A stretch of DNA of 64,000 bases from Frigidibacter mobilis (lineage in GTDB: Bacteria > Pseudomonadota > Alphaproteobacteria > Rhodobacterales > Rhodobacteraceae). The stretch is from NCBI RefSeq assembly GCF_001620265.1, contig NZ_CP012661.1, positions 3,950,501 through 4,014,500 on the forward strand, read 5' to 3'. The first letter of the stretch is position 1; the number at the start of each line of letters is the position of its first letter. Positions 44,659-54,246 of this stretch are shown here, one piece after another. The notes below the pieces were generated by a model. The model worked only from the letters and a program-made list of their open reading frames with translations, did not search any database and had not been told where the DNA came from. A program made the position numbers and the translations under genes.

Positions 44659-45750
44659 ATGACCACCCTCGCGCCGCCTTCGCGGCTCTCCTTCCTCGAC
44701 CGCTGGCTGACGCTGTGGATATTCGCCGCGATGGCGCTCGGCATCCTGCTCGGCACGGTATTCCCCGGCCTAGCCGGTGCGCTCGATGCGCTCTCGGTCG
44801 GCAGCACCAACATTCCCATCGCCATCGGCCTGATCCTGATGATGTATCCGCCGCTGGCAAAGGTGCGCTACGAGGAACTGCCGCGCGTGTTCTCTGACCG
44901 GCGGGTGCTGGTCCTGTCGCTGGTGCAGAACTGGATCATCGGCCCGGTGCTGATGTTCGCCCTCGCCGTGATCTTCCTGCGCGATCAGCCGGAATACATG
45001 ACCGGCCTGATCCTGATCGGCCTGGCGCGCTGCATCGCCATGGTGCTGGTCTGGAACCAGCTCGCCCGAGGCGACAGCCAGTATGTCGCGGCGCTGGTGG
45101 CCTTCAACTCGGTGTTCCAGATTCTGTTCTTCTCTACCTATGCGTGGTTCTTCCTCTCGGTCCTGCCGCCGCTGTTCGGCCTGGAGGGCAGCGTGATCGA
45201 CGTGAGTTTCTGGACCATCACCGAAGCGGTGCTGATCTATCTCGGCATCCCCTTCGCGGCCGGCTTCCTCACCCGGCGCATCCTCGTCGCCCGCAAGGGC
45301 GAAGGCTGGTATGAAACCGCCTTCCTGCCGCGCATCGGCCCGATCACCCTGGCGGCGCTGCTGTTCACCATCGTCGCCATGTTCGGCCTGAAGGGCGGCG
45401 ACGTGGTGCGCCTGCCGATGGATGCCTTCAGGGTCGCGGTGCCGTTGGCGCTCTATTTCATCATCCAGTTTGTTGTCAGCTTTGCCATGGGAAGGATGAT
45501 TGCAGCCGACTACCCCCGCACCACGGCCATCGCCTTCACGGCGGCGGGCAATAACTTCGAGCTGGCGATTGCCGTCGCCATCGCCGCCTTCGGTCTGGCC
45601 TCCCCGGTCGCCTTCGCGGCCGTGATCGGGCCTCTGGTCGAGGTGCCCGCGCTGATCCTGCTGGTGCATGTCGCCTTGCGCCTTGGTGCCCGATGGTTTC
45701 CAGATGACGCGAAGGCCCGCGAAGCGGCGGATATGGCGAAGGCAGGATGA
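44659..45750 (+). CDS. ACR3-family arsenite efflux transporter
   Basis: 363-residue membrane protein with ten helices that exports arsenite by proton exchange. [19 protein letters not shown] carries the cysteine essential in ACR3 proteins, and [17 protein letters not shown] is the second conserved motif. The ATG at 44659 is used because it matches the family N-terminus ([17 protein letters not shown]). The MFS gene overlaps by 4 bases. No arsR, arsC or arsH is nearby; the IS lies 61 bases upstream. Confidence 0.9.
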   Translation: MTTLAPPSRLSFLDRWLTLWIFAAMALGILLGTVFPGLAGALDALSVGSTNIPIAIGLILMMYPPLAKVRYEELPRVFSDRRVLVLSLVQNWIIGPVLMFALAVIFLRDQPEYMTGLILIGLARCIAMVLVWNQLARGDSQYVAALVAFNSVFQILFFSTYAWFFLSVLPPLFGLEGSVIDVSFWTITEAVLIYLGIPFAAGFLTRRILVARKGEGWYETAFLPRIGPITLAALLFTIVAMFGLKGGDVVRLPMDAFRVAVPLALYFIIQFVVSFAMGRMIAADYPRTTAIAFTAAGNNFELAIAVAIAAFGLASPVAFAAVIGPLVEVPALILLVHVALRLGARWFPDDAKAREAADMAKAG

Positions 45751-46943
45751 CAGCCACGGGTATGCCGGACGCCCGGCGCTGGCCGGTGATCTCGGCCCTG
45801 GGGATCGTCCAGATATTCGCCTGGGGCAGCTCCTACTACCTGCTGGCGGTGTTTGCTTCCCCCATCGCCGCCGATACCGGCTGGTCGCTGTCGTGGATCG
45901 TCGGCGGCCTCTCCCTCGGCCTCTTCGTCGCCGGTATGGCCTCGCCGCGCGTGGGCGAGGCGATCCGGCATCATGGCGGCAAGCCCGTGCTGGCGCTGTC
46001 CGCCCTCCTGCTGGCGGCGGGGCTGCTGATCCTCGCGACCGCGCCGGTGCTGCCGGTGTTCATCGCCGGATGGATCGTCCTCGGCATCGGCATGGGGGCG
46101 GGTCTCTATGATGCAGCCTTCGCCACGCTCGGGGGAATCTACGGGCGCGAGGCCCGATCCGCGATCACCACGCTGACCCTCTGGGGCGGCTTCGCCAGCA
46201 CGGTCTGCTGGCCGCTCTCGGCTTTCTTCATCGAACATCTGGGCTGGCGCTGGTCCTGCGCCGCCTATGCGGCGGTCCAGCTCGGGATATGCCTGCCACT
46301 GATCCTGTTCGTCCTGCCGGGCAATGGTCGGGATGTGCCGAAAGTTCCCGTCAGCGGCGAAGCAGGCATCCGGCTATCGCCCCCGGAAAGGTGGGCCTAC
46401 CTGACCATGATGGCGATCATGGTGCTTGCCGGTCTTACCGTCACCATCGTTTCCGTCCATCTGCTGACCATGCTGCAAGGCCGTGGCCTGTCATTGGCCG
46501 AGGCCATCGCCCTCGGCGCGTTGATCGGCCCAGCGCAGGTCACGGCGCGACTGGTCGAGATGGCGAGCGGCGGGCGGCATCACCCGATCTGGACGCTGGC
46601 CGCAGCGGCGGGCCTGTCCGCCGTGGGCCTGGCCGTGCTGGCCCTCGGGCTGCCGCTCGTCGGGGCTGCGATCTTCCTCTATGCGGCGGGAAACGGCATC
46701 TTCTCGATTGCCAGGGGTGCGCTGCCGCTGGCCTTGTTCGGGGCTGAGCGCTATGCGCCGATCATGGGAAGGCTGGCTCGGCCCTCGCTCATCGCGCAGG
46801 CCCTTGCACCAACCGTAGGCGCAGTCCTGCTCACCACCGCTGGAACCGATCTGACCCTGAAGCTGCTGGCGCTTCTGTCCGCCGCCAATATCGCATTGGT
46901 CGCCCTGCTATGGAAAGGCACCCGGCCTGTCGCCTTCGCTTGA
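45747..46943 (+). CDS. Major facilitator superfamily transporter in the arsenic cluster
   Basis: 398-residue MFS protein with 12 helices; [20 protein letters not shown] is the N-terminal signature. Translationally coupled to the ACR3 gene. MFS proteins such as ArsK and ArsJ occur in arsenic operons; no GAPDH-like ArsJ partner is present, so ArsK-like arsenical efflux is the closer analogy but is not established. Confidence 0.8.
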   Translation: MTATGMPDARRWPVISALGIVQIFAWGSSYYLLAVFASPIAADTGWSLSWIVGGLSLGLFVAGMASPRVGEAIRHHGGKPVLALSALLLAAGLLILATAPVLPVFIAGWIVLGIGMGAGLYDAAFATLGGIYGREARSAITTLTLWGGFASTVCWPLSAFFIEHLGWRWSCAAYAAVQLGICLPLILFVLPGNGRDVPKVPVSGEAGIRLSPPERWAYLTMMAIMVLAGLTVTIVSVHLLTMLQGRGLSLAEAIALGALIGPAQVTARLVEMASGGRHHPIWTLAAAAGLSAVGLAVLALGLPLVGAAIFLYAAGNGIFSIARGALPLALFGAERYAPIMGRLARPSLIAQALAPTVGAVLLTTAGTDLTLKLLALLSAANIALVALLWKGTRPVAFA

Positions 46944-46972
46944 TCGCCAGGCGGCGAAGCTAGCTTCCTCAT

Positions 46973-47306
46973 CTACTTGTGTCGCCATATCTTCACGGCG
47001 GAAACTAGCAGGATCAGCGCCAGCGCGGGCAACAGGTTTGCGCTCGGGATCACGCCGGGTAGCGTCCCCCGATGAAGGTTCCCACGATTGAACCGCCCGC
47101 CATGGCCAGCAGGAGCCGCCTGTTCCGCCCGAGGACGGCGAAATTCTGATCGCGGCTGTAGCGGGTGAAGCCCACCAGCATCGTCGGCAGGCTGACCGCG
47201 AGCGAGAGCGAACCGGCCAGTTTTATATCCGCGCCGAACAGCAGCATCCGCCACGTCGAGACGCCGTTTGGCAGCTCAAAGCCGCCTCCACCGTAGGCCT
47301 TGAGTT
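46973..47306 (-). pseudogene. TauE/SafE (TSUP) permease C-terminal fragment, frameshifted
   Basis: About 110 residues of the C-terminal half of a TSUP anion exporter: KLAGSLSLAVSLPTMLVGF and GGSIVGTFIGG, then LPGVIPSANLLPALALILL in another frame. The break is a five-C run at 47066-47070; one extra base would continue GGLLPGVIP or similar. The N-terminal half is absent near 47310, indicating truncation at the same junction where trbB should begin. Confidence 0.78.
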
Positions 47307-47372
47307 GAAAGTCCTTCTACGACAGTCCGCTTAGGGCGCAAACTTGCGGACCCGACATCACGTCTCGCCTGC

Positions 47373-47798
47373 TCAATCAGCTTCCTGTACATCCTCCGAC
47401 ACCTCTTGTCGGAGCTTCGGCCCTTGGGCAAGCCGCCGGCCGAGGGCCGTGATGAAGGCCTCATATCGCTCACCCACCTTGGCGCGGGCGGCTTTCGCGG
47501 CAGGCTCCGGCAATGCCGGGGTCGTCGCGAGCCAGAAGCGGATGAACACTACCATGGTCTCGACCGAAATCCCGACATCACGTTCGACGCGTGTAAGACG
47601 GCGATCAAGCTGGTCGAGGCGCTTGGCGATGATCGCCTCCCTCCGCTCTGCATCATCGGGTGAGAGGAAAGATGCGATAGCCGCCTCGGCGATCATCGAC
47701 TGCGACCGATCCCGGCGCGCGGCAAAATCCGCCAAGGATTTTTCTACTTCCGGGTCGAGATAGACGGTGAACTTTCGCTTTTTTAGACGGCTGGCCAT
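47373..47798 (-). CDS. CopG-type ribbon-helix-helix protein of the conjugative cluster
   Basis: 141-residue protein with an N-terminal RHH domain (KKRKFTVYLDPEVEKSLADF) and a helical tail. In Tn4371-type elements a CopG-like gene lies between traG and trbB and may regulate transfer. The start at 47798 is 4 bases after the traG stop. trbB, expected next, is missing. Confidence 0.8.
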   Translation of the reverse strand: MASRLKKRKFTVYLDPEVEKSLADFAARRDRSQSMIAEAAIASFLSPDDAERREAIIAKRLDQLDRRLTRVERDVGISVETMVVFIRFWLATTPALPEPAAKAARAKVGERYEAFITALGRRLAQGPKLRQEVSEDVQEAD

Positions 47799-47802
47799 GG
47801 TT

Positions 47803-49788
47803 CTAGAGGTCCATGCCATCATTGGGATCCATCGAGATCTGCCGGGCGATACTCTGGACATGGCGGACCATGCGCCGGTTCTGGACCGCCTCCTCGTCCA
47901 CATCATCGCTGAGGCCAGCCTCGAACTCGTTCTCGATAGGTTTCTTTTTCTCGGCCGGCTTCACGCGGTTGAGCTCCGGTTGCAGCCTGCGCTCGGATTC
48001 CGTCGGATCTTCATCCTCGGTATCCCCTGCCACTGCGTCATTTGCCCCTTCCGGTCGCGCCGGGATCGGGAGCGAGGTCCAGTCATCGGCGCGCGGATTC
48101 GGTGATTGCTTCAGCACCGGCGGCGGCAACAACCGCTCGCGGAACCGCGCATCCTCAAAATACCGCGCCTTCTTCGCCTTGATCGGCGGGACGCCAGCGA
48201 CCATGACGACCTCTTCGTTCGGCGGAAGCTGCATGATCTCGCCCGGGGTGAGCAACTGGCGGGCGGTCTCAGAGCGTGACACCATCAGATGGCCGAGCCA
48301 GGGCGACAGCCGGTGCCCGGCATAGTTCTTCATCGCCTTCATCTCGGTCGCGGTCCCGAGCGCGTCCGACACCCGCTTCGCGGTGCGTTCGTCATTCGTC
48401 GCAAAGCTGACCCGCACATGGCAGTTGTCGAGGATCGAATTGTTCGGCCCATAGGCTTTTTCGATCTGGTTCAGCGACTGCGCGATCAGGAAGCTCTTCA
48501 GCCCATAGCCTGCCATGAATGCCAAAGCCGACTCGAAGAAGTCCAGACGCCCGAGCGCAGGAAACTCGTCGAGCATCATCAGAAGCCGATGCCGCCCGGC
48601 ATTGGCCTGAAGATCCTCCGTCAGCCGCCGCCCGACCTGATTGAGCAGCAATCGCATCAGCGGCTTGGTGCGGTTGATGTCGGAGGGCGGCACGACGAGG
48701 TAAAGGGTGGCCGGCTCTTCCCCGCCGACAATATCGCTGATGCGCCAGTCGCAGCGGCGCGTGACCTCCGCCACCACCGGATCGCGGTAGAGCCCAAGAA
48801 ACGACATGGCGGTCGACAACACGCCTGATCGTTCGTTTTCGGACTTGTTCCTCAGCTCGCGCGCGGCGCTGGCGACAACCGGATGCGGACCGGCCTCGCC
48901 AAGATGGGGGGTCTTCATCATCGCGCGCAGTGTGGAATCCACCGGGCGCTTCGGGTCCGACAGGAACTTCGCGACACCCGCCAGCGTCTTGTCGGGTTCG
49001 GCATAGAGGACATGCAGGATCGCGCCGACCAGGAGCGAGTGCGAAGTCTTTTCCCAGTGGTTGCGCTTGTCGAGGCTGCCTTCCGGATCAACGAGAATAT
49101 CGGCGATGTTCTGGACGTCCCGCACCTCCCATTCGCCGCGGCGCACCTCAAGGAGCGGATTATAGGCCGAGGATTTCGGATTGGTCGGATCGAAGAACAA
49201 CACACGGCCATGCCGGGCCCGGAAACCAGAGGTCAGCTGCCAGTTCTCGCCCTTGATATCGTGGACAATGGCGGAGCCAGGCCAGGTCAGAAGTGACGGC
49301 ACCACCAGACCAACGCCCTTGCCGGATCGGGTCGGTGCGAAGCACAACACATGCTCTGGACCATCATGGCGCAGATAGTCCTGATCGTAACGGCCGAGCA
49401 CGACCCCATCGGGATCGAGCAGCCCCGCCGCCTTGATCTCGGGCCTTTCCGCCCATCGCGCCGAGCCGTAGGTTGCGACGTTCTTGGCTTCCCGCGCCCG
49501 CCAGACCGACATGCCGATCGCAACGGCGATGGCGATAAACCCGCCCGATGCCGCGATGAGGCCGCCTTTGGTGAAGATCGCCGGCGCATAGGCTTCATAG
49601 AAATACCACCACCAGAAGATCGCCGGTGGATAATAGATCGGCGTCCCGAAGAGCTCGAACCAGGGCGGGCCAAGCTGAGCCTGATAGCCAAGGCTCCAGG
49701 CGACATATTGCGTCGCGCCCCAGGTGGTGGCGAGGATGATCAGGAAGACGATGGAGATCTGTCCCCAGAGGATCTTTGTGGCGGACAT
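47803..49788 (-). CDS. traG: TraG (VirD4-like) type IV coupling protein
   Basis: 661-residue ATPase that links the relaxase-DNA complex to the channel. Two N-terminal helices (about 10-30, 75-95), Walker A APTRSGKG (151-158), VHDIKGENW and Walker B MMLDEFPALG. The ATG at 49788 places the helices at the N-terminus; an upstream extension is not helical. An acidic, variable tail follows after about residue 600. Confidence 0.93.
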   Translation of the reverse strand: MSATKILWGQISIVFLIILATTWGATQYVAWSLGYQAQLGPPWFELFGTPIYYPPAIFWWWYFYEAYAPAIFTKGGLIAASGGFIAIAVAIGMSVWRAREAKNVATYGSARWAERPEIKAAGLLDPDGVVLGRYDQDYLRHDGPEHVLCFAPTRSGKGVGLVVPSLLTWPGSAIVHDIKGENWQLTSGFRARHGRVLFFDPTNPKSSAYNPLLEVRRGEWEVRDVQNIADILVDPEGSLDKRNHWEKTSHSLLVGAILHVLYAEPDKTLAGVAKFLSDPKRPVDSTLRAMMKTPHLGEAGPHPVVASAARELRNKSENERSGVLSTAMSFLGLYRDPVVAEVTRRCDWRISDIVGGEEPATLYLVVPPSDINRTKPLMRLLLNQVGRRLTEDLQANAGRHRLLMMLDEFPALGRLDFFESALAFMAGYGLKSFLIAQSLNQIEKAYGPNNSILDNCHVRVSFATNDERTAKRVSDALGTATEMKAMKNYAGHRLSPWLGHLMVSRSETARQLLTPGEIMQLPPNEEVVMVAGVPPIKAKKARYFEDARFRERLLPPPVLKQSPNPRADDWTSLPIPARPEGANDAVAGDTEDEDPTESERRLQPELNRVKPAEKKKPIENEFEAGLSDDVDEEAVQNRRMVRHVQSIARQISMDPNDGMDL

Positions 49789-49813
49789 GGGGGAGGTTCC
49801 TTTCCGGGTGCTG

Positions 49814-51553
49814 TCAGAGGCCGAGGACGCGCTTGCGGCCGAAGTCCCAATCGACCCCGCCATCGTCGCGGGCGACGCCGGAGACGTGGCGGCCGATCTG
49901 TTTGTCGAGAGAGGGCGACCAGGGCACGAGCTGGAAACCGAGGCCGTCATCGATCATGGCGAAACGGCCCGAGGCGAGCGCGAAGCGCTGGCGATAGGAA
50001 CCAGCGACATATTCCCCGCTGCCAGCACGGTTGAACGGCAGCCCGGTCTCGGTCGCGAGCTTCTCGCCGAGGGCATCGACCTCGCGCTGGCGCAGGGTGG
50101 TGAGCAGACGGCGGGCAAAAACGACCCGCCCACCCTGACGCTCGGCAAAGCCCTCCCCGATCAGGGTCTCGGCGCGGTCATCCATCGCCTGACGGACTTC
50201 GGCGCCGAATCCGTTCTCCGACAGCGCAATCGGATCCTTGGCGATGGCCTGCCGGTCGAGCCAGGTCGCGCCTGAAGCCCCGACCTGCGCGCCGAGATCG
50301 AGATCGGAACGAACCGCGAGCGCCACGCGGCGCGTGCCCTGCCCGTCTTCCCAGGCGCGCAGCTCGACGATGGAACCCGGCGGGCTGTCGCCGGCGGCAT
50401 CCAGATGCGAAAGCCTGATGTGATGACTGCGCCCGTCCACCCCGTCGACGACGGCATAGGCCGTCCCCTTCAACTCGTCATCAAGGCCGCGCTCGACCAG
50501 ACGACCGATGACGGGAACGTCTAGGCTTTCGCCGGCAAGGACATAGCTGCCGGAGCCACGCTCGATCCCGCGTTCGGTCAGGGCGCGGTGCATGCGCTTG
50601 ATGATATCGCCGCGCTCACCCAGCTCGCGCAGAACCGTTTCGGCCTCGGGCCGGATGACCCATTGCGCCTGGCCGACCTGATCGGCGACCCCAAGGACTT
50701 CGAGTGCACGGAGCCGGCCGACCTTCAGCGTATGGAATTCATCCTGCGGGCGGTCGGCGTGGGGCGCGAGATCGACGACACCGGTCTTGCCGGCATCGCG
50801 AAGAAGCTGCCGGTCGAGCTGGGTCCAGCGCTCGGCCTCGACCTGCCGTTCCAGATTGCGGTGAATCTCGAGGTCGGTGCGCGGGCCGAGTTCCTGCGTG
50901 ACGAGATCCTGCGCGCGGGCGCGCATCCCCTCCTTGATGTAGTCCCGCGAGATCACCAGGTCCTGGCCGTCATCCATGCGGCCGCGCAGGATGATATGGG
51001 TATGCGGGTTGTCGGTGTTCCAGTGATCAACCGCGACCCAGTCGAGTTTCGTGCCGAGATCCTTCTCCATCTGCGCCATCAACTCGCGGGCATGCTCGCG
51101 CAAGTCGATCATCTCGACCGCATCCTCGGGCGAGACGATGAAGCGGAAATGGTGCCGGTCATCCTTGCAGCGTTCGGCGAACGCGCGGGCGTCCATGTCA
51201 TCCCCCTCGGGGCCGAAGAGATGCGCCTTTTCCCCGTCACGGGTCACACCGTCACGGCCGAGATAGTTCAGATGCGCCGCGAGAGGTGCAGAGCGCGCCG
51301 TATGGCGCACCACGCGGGTTTTGATCACGACATTGCGCGACCGCCCGGTCAGCATGCGATTGGCCTGAATGCTCGCACGCTGTCCCCGGCCAAAGCGCGA
51401 GCGGTTGCCGGAGATGACCTTGCCCGAACGCGAAACCCGCCCACCGGCCTTCTGCGCGGCCGCCAGTGCCTGGGCGATGAAGGGACGCGCCTGCTGCGCC
51501 CGGGTTGAGCGGATGCGGCCCGGACGGATACGGAACTCGCTGTCATCGCTCAT
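49814..51553 (-). CDS. Relaxase, VirD2-like with DUF3363
   Basis: 579-residue nickase that cuts oriT and leads DNA transfer. The N-terminal relaxase domain has Y97 in HLNYLGRDG as a candidate nucleophile, HH at 134-135 in DRHHFRFIVSPED and the metal-binding NPHTHI (182-187). The C-terminal part resembles DUF3363. The start at 51553 is one of two close in-frame starts; upstream lies the probable oriT. Confidence 0.9.
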   Translation of the reverse strand: MSDDSEFRIRPGRIRSTRAQQARPFIAQALAAAQKAGGRVSRSGKVISGNRSRFGRGQRASIQANRMLTGRSRNVVIKTRVVRHTARSAPLAAHLNYLGRDGVTRDGEKAHLFGPEGDDMDARAFAERCKDDRHHFRFIVSPEDAVEMIDLREHARELMAQMEKDLGTKLDWVAVDHWNTDNPHTHIILRGRMDDGQDLVISRDYIKEGMRARAQDLVTQELGPRTDLEIHRNLERQVEAERWTQLDRQLLRDAGKTGVVDLAPHADRPQDEFHTLKVGRLRALEVLGVADQVGQAQWVIRPEAETVLRELGERGDIIKRMHRALTERGIERGSGSYVLAGESLDVPVIGRLVERGLDDELKGTAYAVVDGVDGRSHHIRLSHLDAAGDSPPGSIVELRAWEDGQGTRRVALAVRSDLDLGAQVGASGATWLDRQAIAKDPIALSENGFGAEVRQAMDDRAETLIGEGFAERQGGRVVFARRLLTTLRQREVDALGEKLATETGLPFNRAGSGEYVAGSYRQRFALASGRFAMIDDGLGFQLVPWSPSLDKQIGRHVSGVARDDGGVDWDFGRKRVLGL

Positions 51554-51796
51554 GGCACAAGCCCGCACAGTGCAAAACAGATAAGAAAATCAGGGAGGTG
51601 TCCGCGAAGTGCACGGTGCGCATCAGCACCGCACGGTGCGAAACGCACCAGAAATCCCTGCAAAAACAACCGCCCGACAGTCGCGCACCGTGCGTCTTTT
51701 TATCTCGCCATCCTTCGGTCGTGGTGCCTGCCGCCACCCTTTGCGCCCTCCATGACACGCCAGCGCCCGATGGGATGCGAATTGCGGTGCCAATGC
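51554..51796. other. Intergenic repeat-rich region, candidate oriT
   Basis: This space precedes the relaxase, the usual oriT place. GCACGGTGCG occurs at 51611-51620 and 51631-51640, and its inverted form CGCACCGTGCG at 51684-51694, followed by a short T run. The repeats fit relaxase or accessory binding sites; no nick site is assigned. Confidence 0.5.
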
Positions 51797-52567
51797 TCAT
51801 GGCCGGTCCTCACCGGCATTGCGGGCGACGAACAGCCCCTCCGGCTGCAAGGCGTTGGGTGCATCTGGTGTCGCCGGGACGAGCGAAGGACCGGCGTCCG
51901 GCGTCCAGTCGGAGGACACGGGATCGGCAGCGGAAGCACCGATTTCGCTCGCCACGAAGATCGCCGCCTCGCGCCAGTCGAGCGGCGGGGCAACCGACGA
52001 ACCGCTGCCGGAAGGCTGCTCGCCGAGCAGGATCGGGATCAATGCAGCGACATAGGCGCGCGTCTCGGCAGGCAGCGGACGAGCCGTCGCGCGGTATTCA
52101 TCGTAGCGACCGGGACCGGCATTGTAGGCCGCGAGCATCGCGGCGACATTGCCGTAGCGATCCCACATCTCGCGTAGGTAGGCGGTGCCCGCGAGGATGT
52201 TGTCGCGCGGCTCGAAGGGGTCGCGGCCGAGAGCATGGCGGATGCGCAGCTCCGCCCAAGTCGAGGGCATGACCTGCATCAGCCCCATCGCGCCGGCAGA
52301 CGATATGGCGTGCATATTGCCCGCGCTTTCGACCTGCATCACGGCGATGATCCATGCCGCCGGGATGCCGAACCGCTGCGAAGCCTCTTCGATATGGGCG
52401 CCGTGCGGATGCACGGCGACGGCACGACCCATCACGGCGATCTGCGCCAGGCCGGGCAGCGGGGCAATGGCTGTGACGAACAGGCCGGAAAGAAGAAGGA
52501 GGAGGATGCGGCGGCGGGCGCCACATCTCCCCGAGGCGGGACGGATGCAGGACGTGACCATGATCAC
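51797..52567 (-). CDS. Lytic transglycosylase (VirB1-like)
   Basis: 256-residue exported muramidase that opens peptidoglycan for the channel. A signal-like helix (about 20-42) precedes the SLT domain with Glu80 in AVMQVESAGN, GAMGLMQVMPSTW and AAYNAGPGRYD. The start overlaps the DUF736 stop by 4 bases. Confidence 0.88.
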   Translation of the reverse strand: MIMVTSCIRPASGRCGARRRILLLLLSGLFVTAIAPLPGLAQIAVMGRAVAVHPHGAHIEEASQRFGIPAAWIIAVMQVESAGNMHAISSAGAMGLMQVMPSTWAELRIRHALGRDPFEPRDNILAGTAYLREMWDRYGNVAAMLAAYNAGPGRYDEYRATARPLPAETRAYVAALIPILLGEQPSGSGSSVAPPLDWREAAIFVASEIGASAADPVSSDWTPDAGPSLVPATPDAPNALQPEGLFVARNAGEDRP

Positions 52568-52899
52568 TCCTGCTCGTCGCGCTTCTTTTGGCGGGTCCAG
52601 TGCAAGCCCCAGTCGCGGCCGTCTTCGTCCGACTGGAACAGGCGGGCGCGGATCGGCTGCTGGAAAACTAGATCGTCGAGAAGCACGGAGACGAACGGTC
52701 CCGCGCGCTCGCCGGAATGTTTCCAGCCTGCGCCGACTTCCGGCCCATACTCATCGCCGAGATGGATGCGATAGGCAGGCGCCTTGTCGGCGTCCGCATT
52801 TTCCGACGGCGTGAAGGTCAGCTCGACGTCCAGCGAGAGCGTGCGGAGTCGCCCGGAATAGCCGGACGGGGTGCGGGTAAACTGGCCGATCTGTGCCAT
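52564..52899 (-). CDS. DUF736 protein
   Basis: 111-residue protein with the DUF736 pattern: MAQIGQFTRT, then GEYGPEVGAGW-like DEYGPEVGAGW, and a C-terminal basic end. DUF736 genes accompany relaxases in alphaproteobacterial conjugative elements; function unknown. Overlaps the transglycosylase by 4 bases. Confidence 0.85.
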   Translation of the reverse strand: MAQIGQFTRTPSGYSGRLRTLSLDVELTFTPSENADADKAPAYRIHLGDEYGPEVGAGWKHSGERAGPFVSVLLDDLVFQQPIRARLFQSDEDGRDWGLHWTRQKKRDEQE

Positions 52900-52967
52900 G
52901 GAAGGCTCCTTTCCTATGCGGTGGAGAAGACGCGGGACGGCTCAACGGCCCCGCTCTGGACGCGCTG

Positions 52968-53513
52968 TCACCGCATCGGCGCGCGCCAGACAAAGCGGCC
53001 CTCGCCGTCTTCGTCGGTGAAAAGCGGGATCGCGTGGCCGATCACCGCCGAGGCGGGGAACGGGCCGAAATAGCGGCCGTCGAGGCTGTCGCCGACGTCC
53101 GGGTTCATCAGGAACACTTCGCCCTCGGCGATGACGCGACAGCCCTGCCAGACCGGCAGGTCTCGGCCGAAGCTGTCGTGGTCGCGCGCCTCGCCGAGCG
53201 GAACGCCGTCGACGATAATGGCGCGGCCATCGCGGCACAGGCGCTGTCCGGGCAGGCCGAGAACGTGCTTCAGAAGCGGCACGTCGCGTGCGACGTAGCC
53301 GCGCTCGACCATAAACGAGGCGAAGGGTTCGGGTGGGATGACGGCGACCAGATCGGGCACCGCGATCCGGTCGTCGGGTGCGACAGTATAGAACCCGATC
53401 GGCACGCTGGCCGATGCGTTCCAGACCAGCCTTGGCGCAGTCGGAACGAATCCGGCAAAGGCGATCCCGAGCGTGGCAACCGTCGTCACCATGACATAGC
53501 GAAAGCGCGTCAT
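52968..53513 (-). CDS. traF: TraF-type signal peptidase (S26) for conjugative pilin
   Basis: 181-residue inner-membrane serine protease. One helix (about 5-25), catalytic Ser36 in SASVPIGFY and Lys82 in PLLKHVLGLPG, then a C-terminal MNPDVGDSLDGRYFG motif. In RP4, TraF circularises the TrbC pilin. Here trbC is only a fragment, so its partner is missing. Overlaps DUF2840 by 4 bases. Confidence 0.88.
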   Translation of the reverse strand: MTRFRYVMVTTVATLGIAFAGFVPTAPRLVWNASASVPIGFYTVAPDDRIAVPDLVAVIPPEPFASFMVERGYVARDVPLLKHVLGLPGQRLCRDGRAIIVDGVPLGEARDHDSFGRDLPVWQGCRVIAEGEVFLMNPDVGDSLDGRYFGPFPASAVIGHAIPLFTDEDGEGRFVWRAPMR

Positions 53514-53995
53514 GGGGCGATCTCCCGCCGCCAGAGCCATGCCTGATGACGCTCCGCGGTGTAGGGACGCGGCGCTTCGCCTGCGTTTATCCAGTGGGAG
53601 ACGTGCCGCCAATGATCGGGATCGACTTGGGCCGGATCGACACCTATGGCCTCGATCCCGTCGACATGGCGAAGGACAGCCTCGACCTTCGGCCAGCCTT
53701 CGATCTTCAGCAGGATTTCGCCGCCTGGACGGACGAAGGGCAGCGTCTGATAGGACTGGCCCGGCGCAACCGCGCGCAGGATGTCGAGGCGCGAAATGAT
53801 CGTGCCGTGGTCGTTCGCCGCCCAGCGGACGAACGCAAACACCGTGCCGGGATGGAAGAATACAACACGCCGGTTGCGATCGAGGATCTGCTCACCAGTC
53901 GCATGGCCGAATCTGATCCAGTATTCGGTCTTGCCTTCCACCCAGGTCAGTTCCGCGCGGGTCAGATCGCCGTCATGGGCGTCGATGCCGATCAT
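53510..53995 (-). CDS. DUF2840 protein
   Basis: 161-residue protein typical of this element type, with YWIRFGHATGEQILDR and VFFHPGTVFAFVRWAAND. It has no signal or membrane helix and no known activity. Always near traF and parB-like genes, so it probably acts in transfer or maintenance. Confidence 0.82.
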   Translation of the reverse strand: MIGIDAHDGDLTRAELTWVEGKTEYWIRFGHATGEQILDRNRRVVFFHPGTVFAFVRWAANDHGTIISRLDILRAVAPGQSYQTLPFVRPGGEILLKIEGWPKVEAVLRHVDGIEAIGVDPAQVDPDHWRHVSHWINAGEAPRPYTAERHQAWLWRREIAP

Positions 53996-54246
53996 GGGCG
54001 GTCTCCCCCTATGTCGGGAAACTCGCGCGCCAGCAGGTCGCGCAGCATGTCGGCGACGGTGATGCCGCGCTGGAAGGCCGCGATCTTGATGCGGCCGCGC
54101 AGCGCCGGCGTGATGTCCACAGTCAGCCGCGCCGAATAGGCGTCGGCGGTATCCGTGCGCTTTGGCGGCGCGTCGCCCGCCTTGATCCAGTTATCGGGAT
54201 CGGCCGGGCGCGTAGCGAAGCTGCGCTTCTCGGTGCGCGCCGTCAT
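53992..54246 (-). CDS. Small ParB-like / ribbon-helix-helix partition protein
   Basis: 84-residue protein: a basic N-terminus and a C-terminal RHH-like region (RLTVDITPALRGRIKIAAF then QRGITVADMLRDLL). Likely the DNA-binding partner of the ParA encoded two genes upstream. Overlaps both neighbours by 4 bases. Confidence 0.78.
   Translation of the reverse strand: MTARTEKRSFATRPADPDNWIKAGDAPPKRTDTADAYSARLTVDITPALRGRIKIAAFQRGITVADMLRDLLAREFPDIGGDRP

Noticed and set aside
45747..46943. Naming the MFS gene arsJ or arsK
   Set aside because: ArsJ needs an adjacent GAPDH-like gene, absent here; ArsK cannot be confirmed from motifs.
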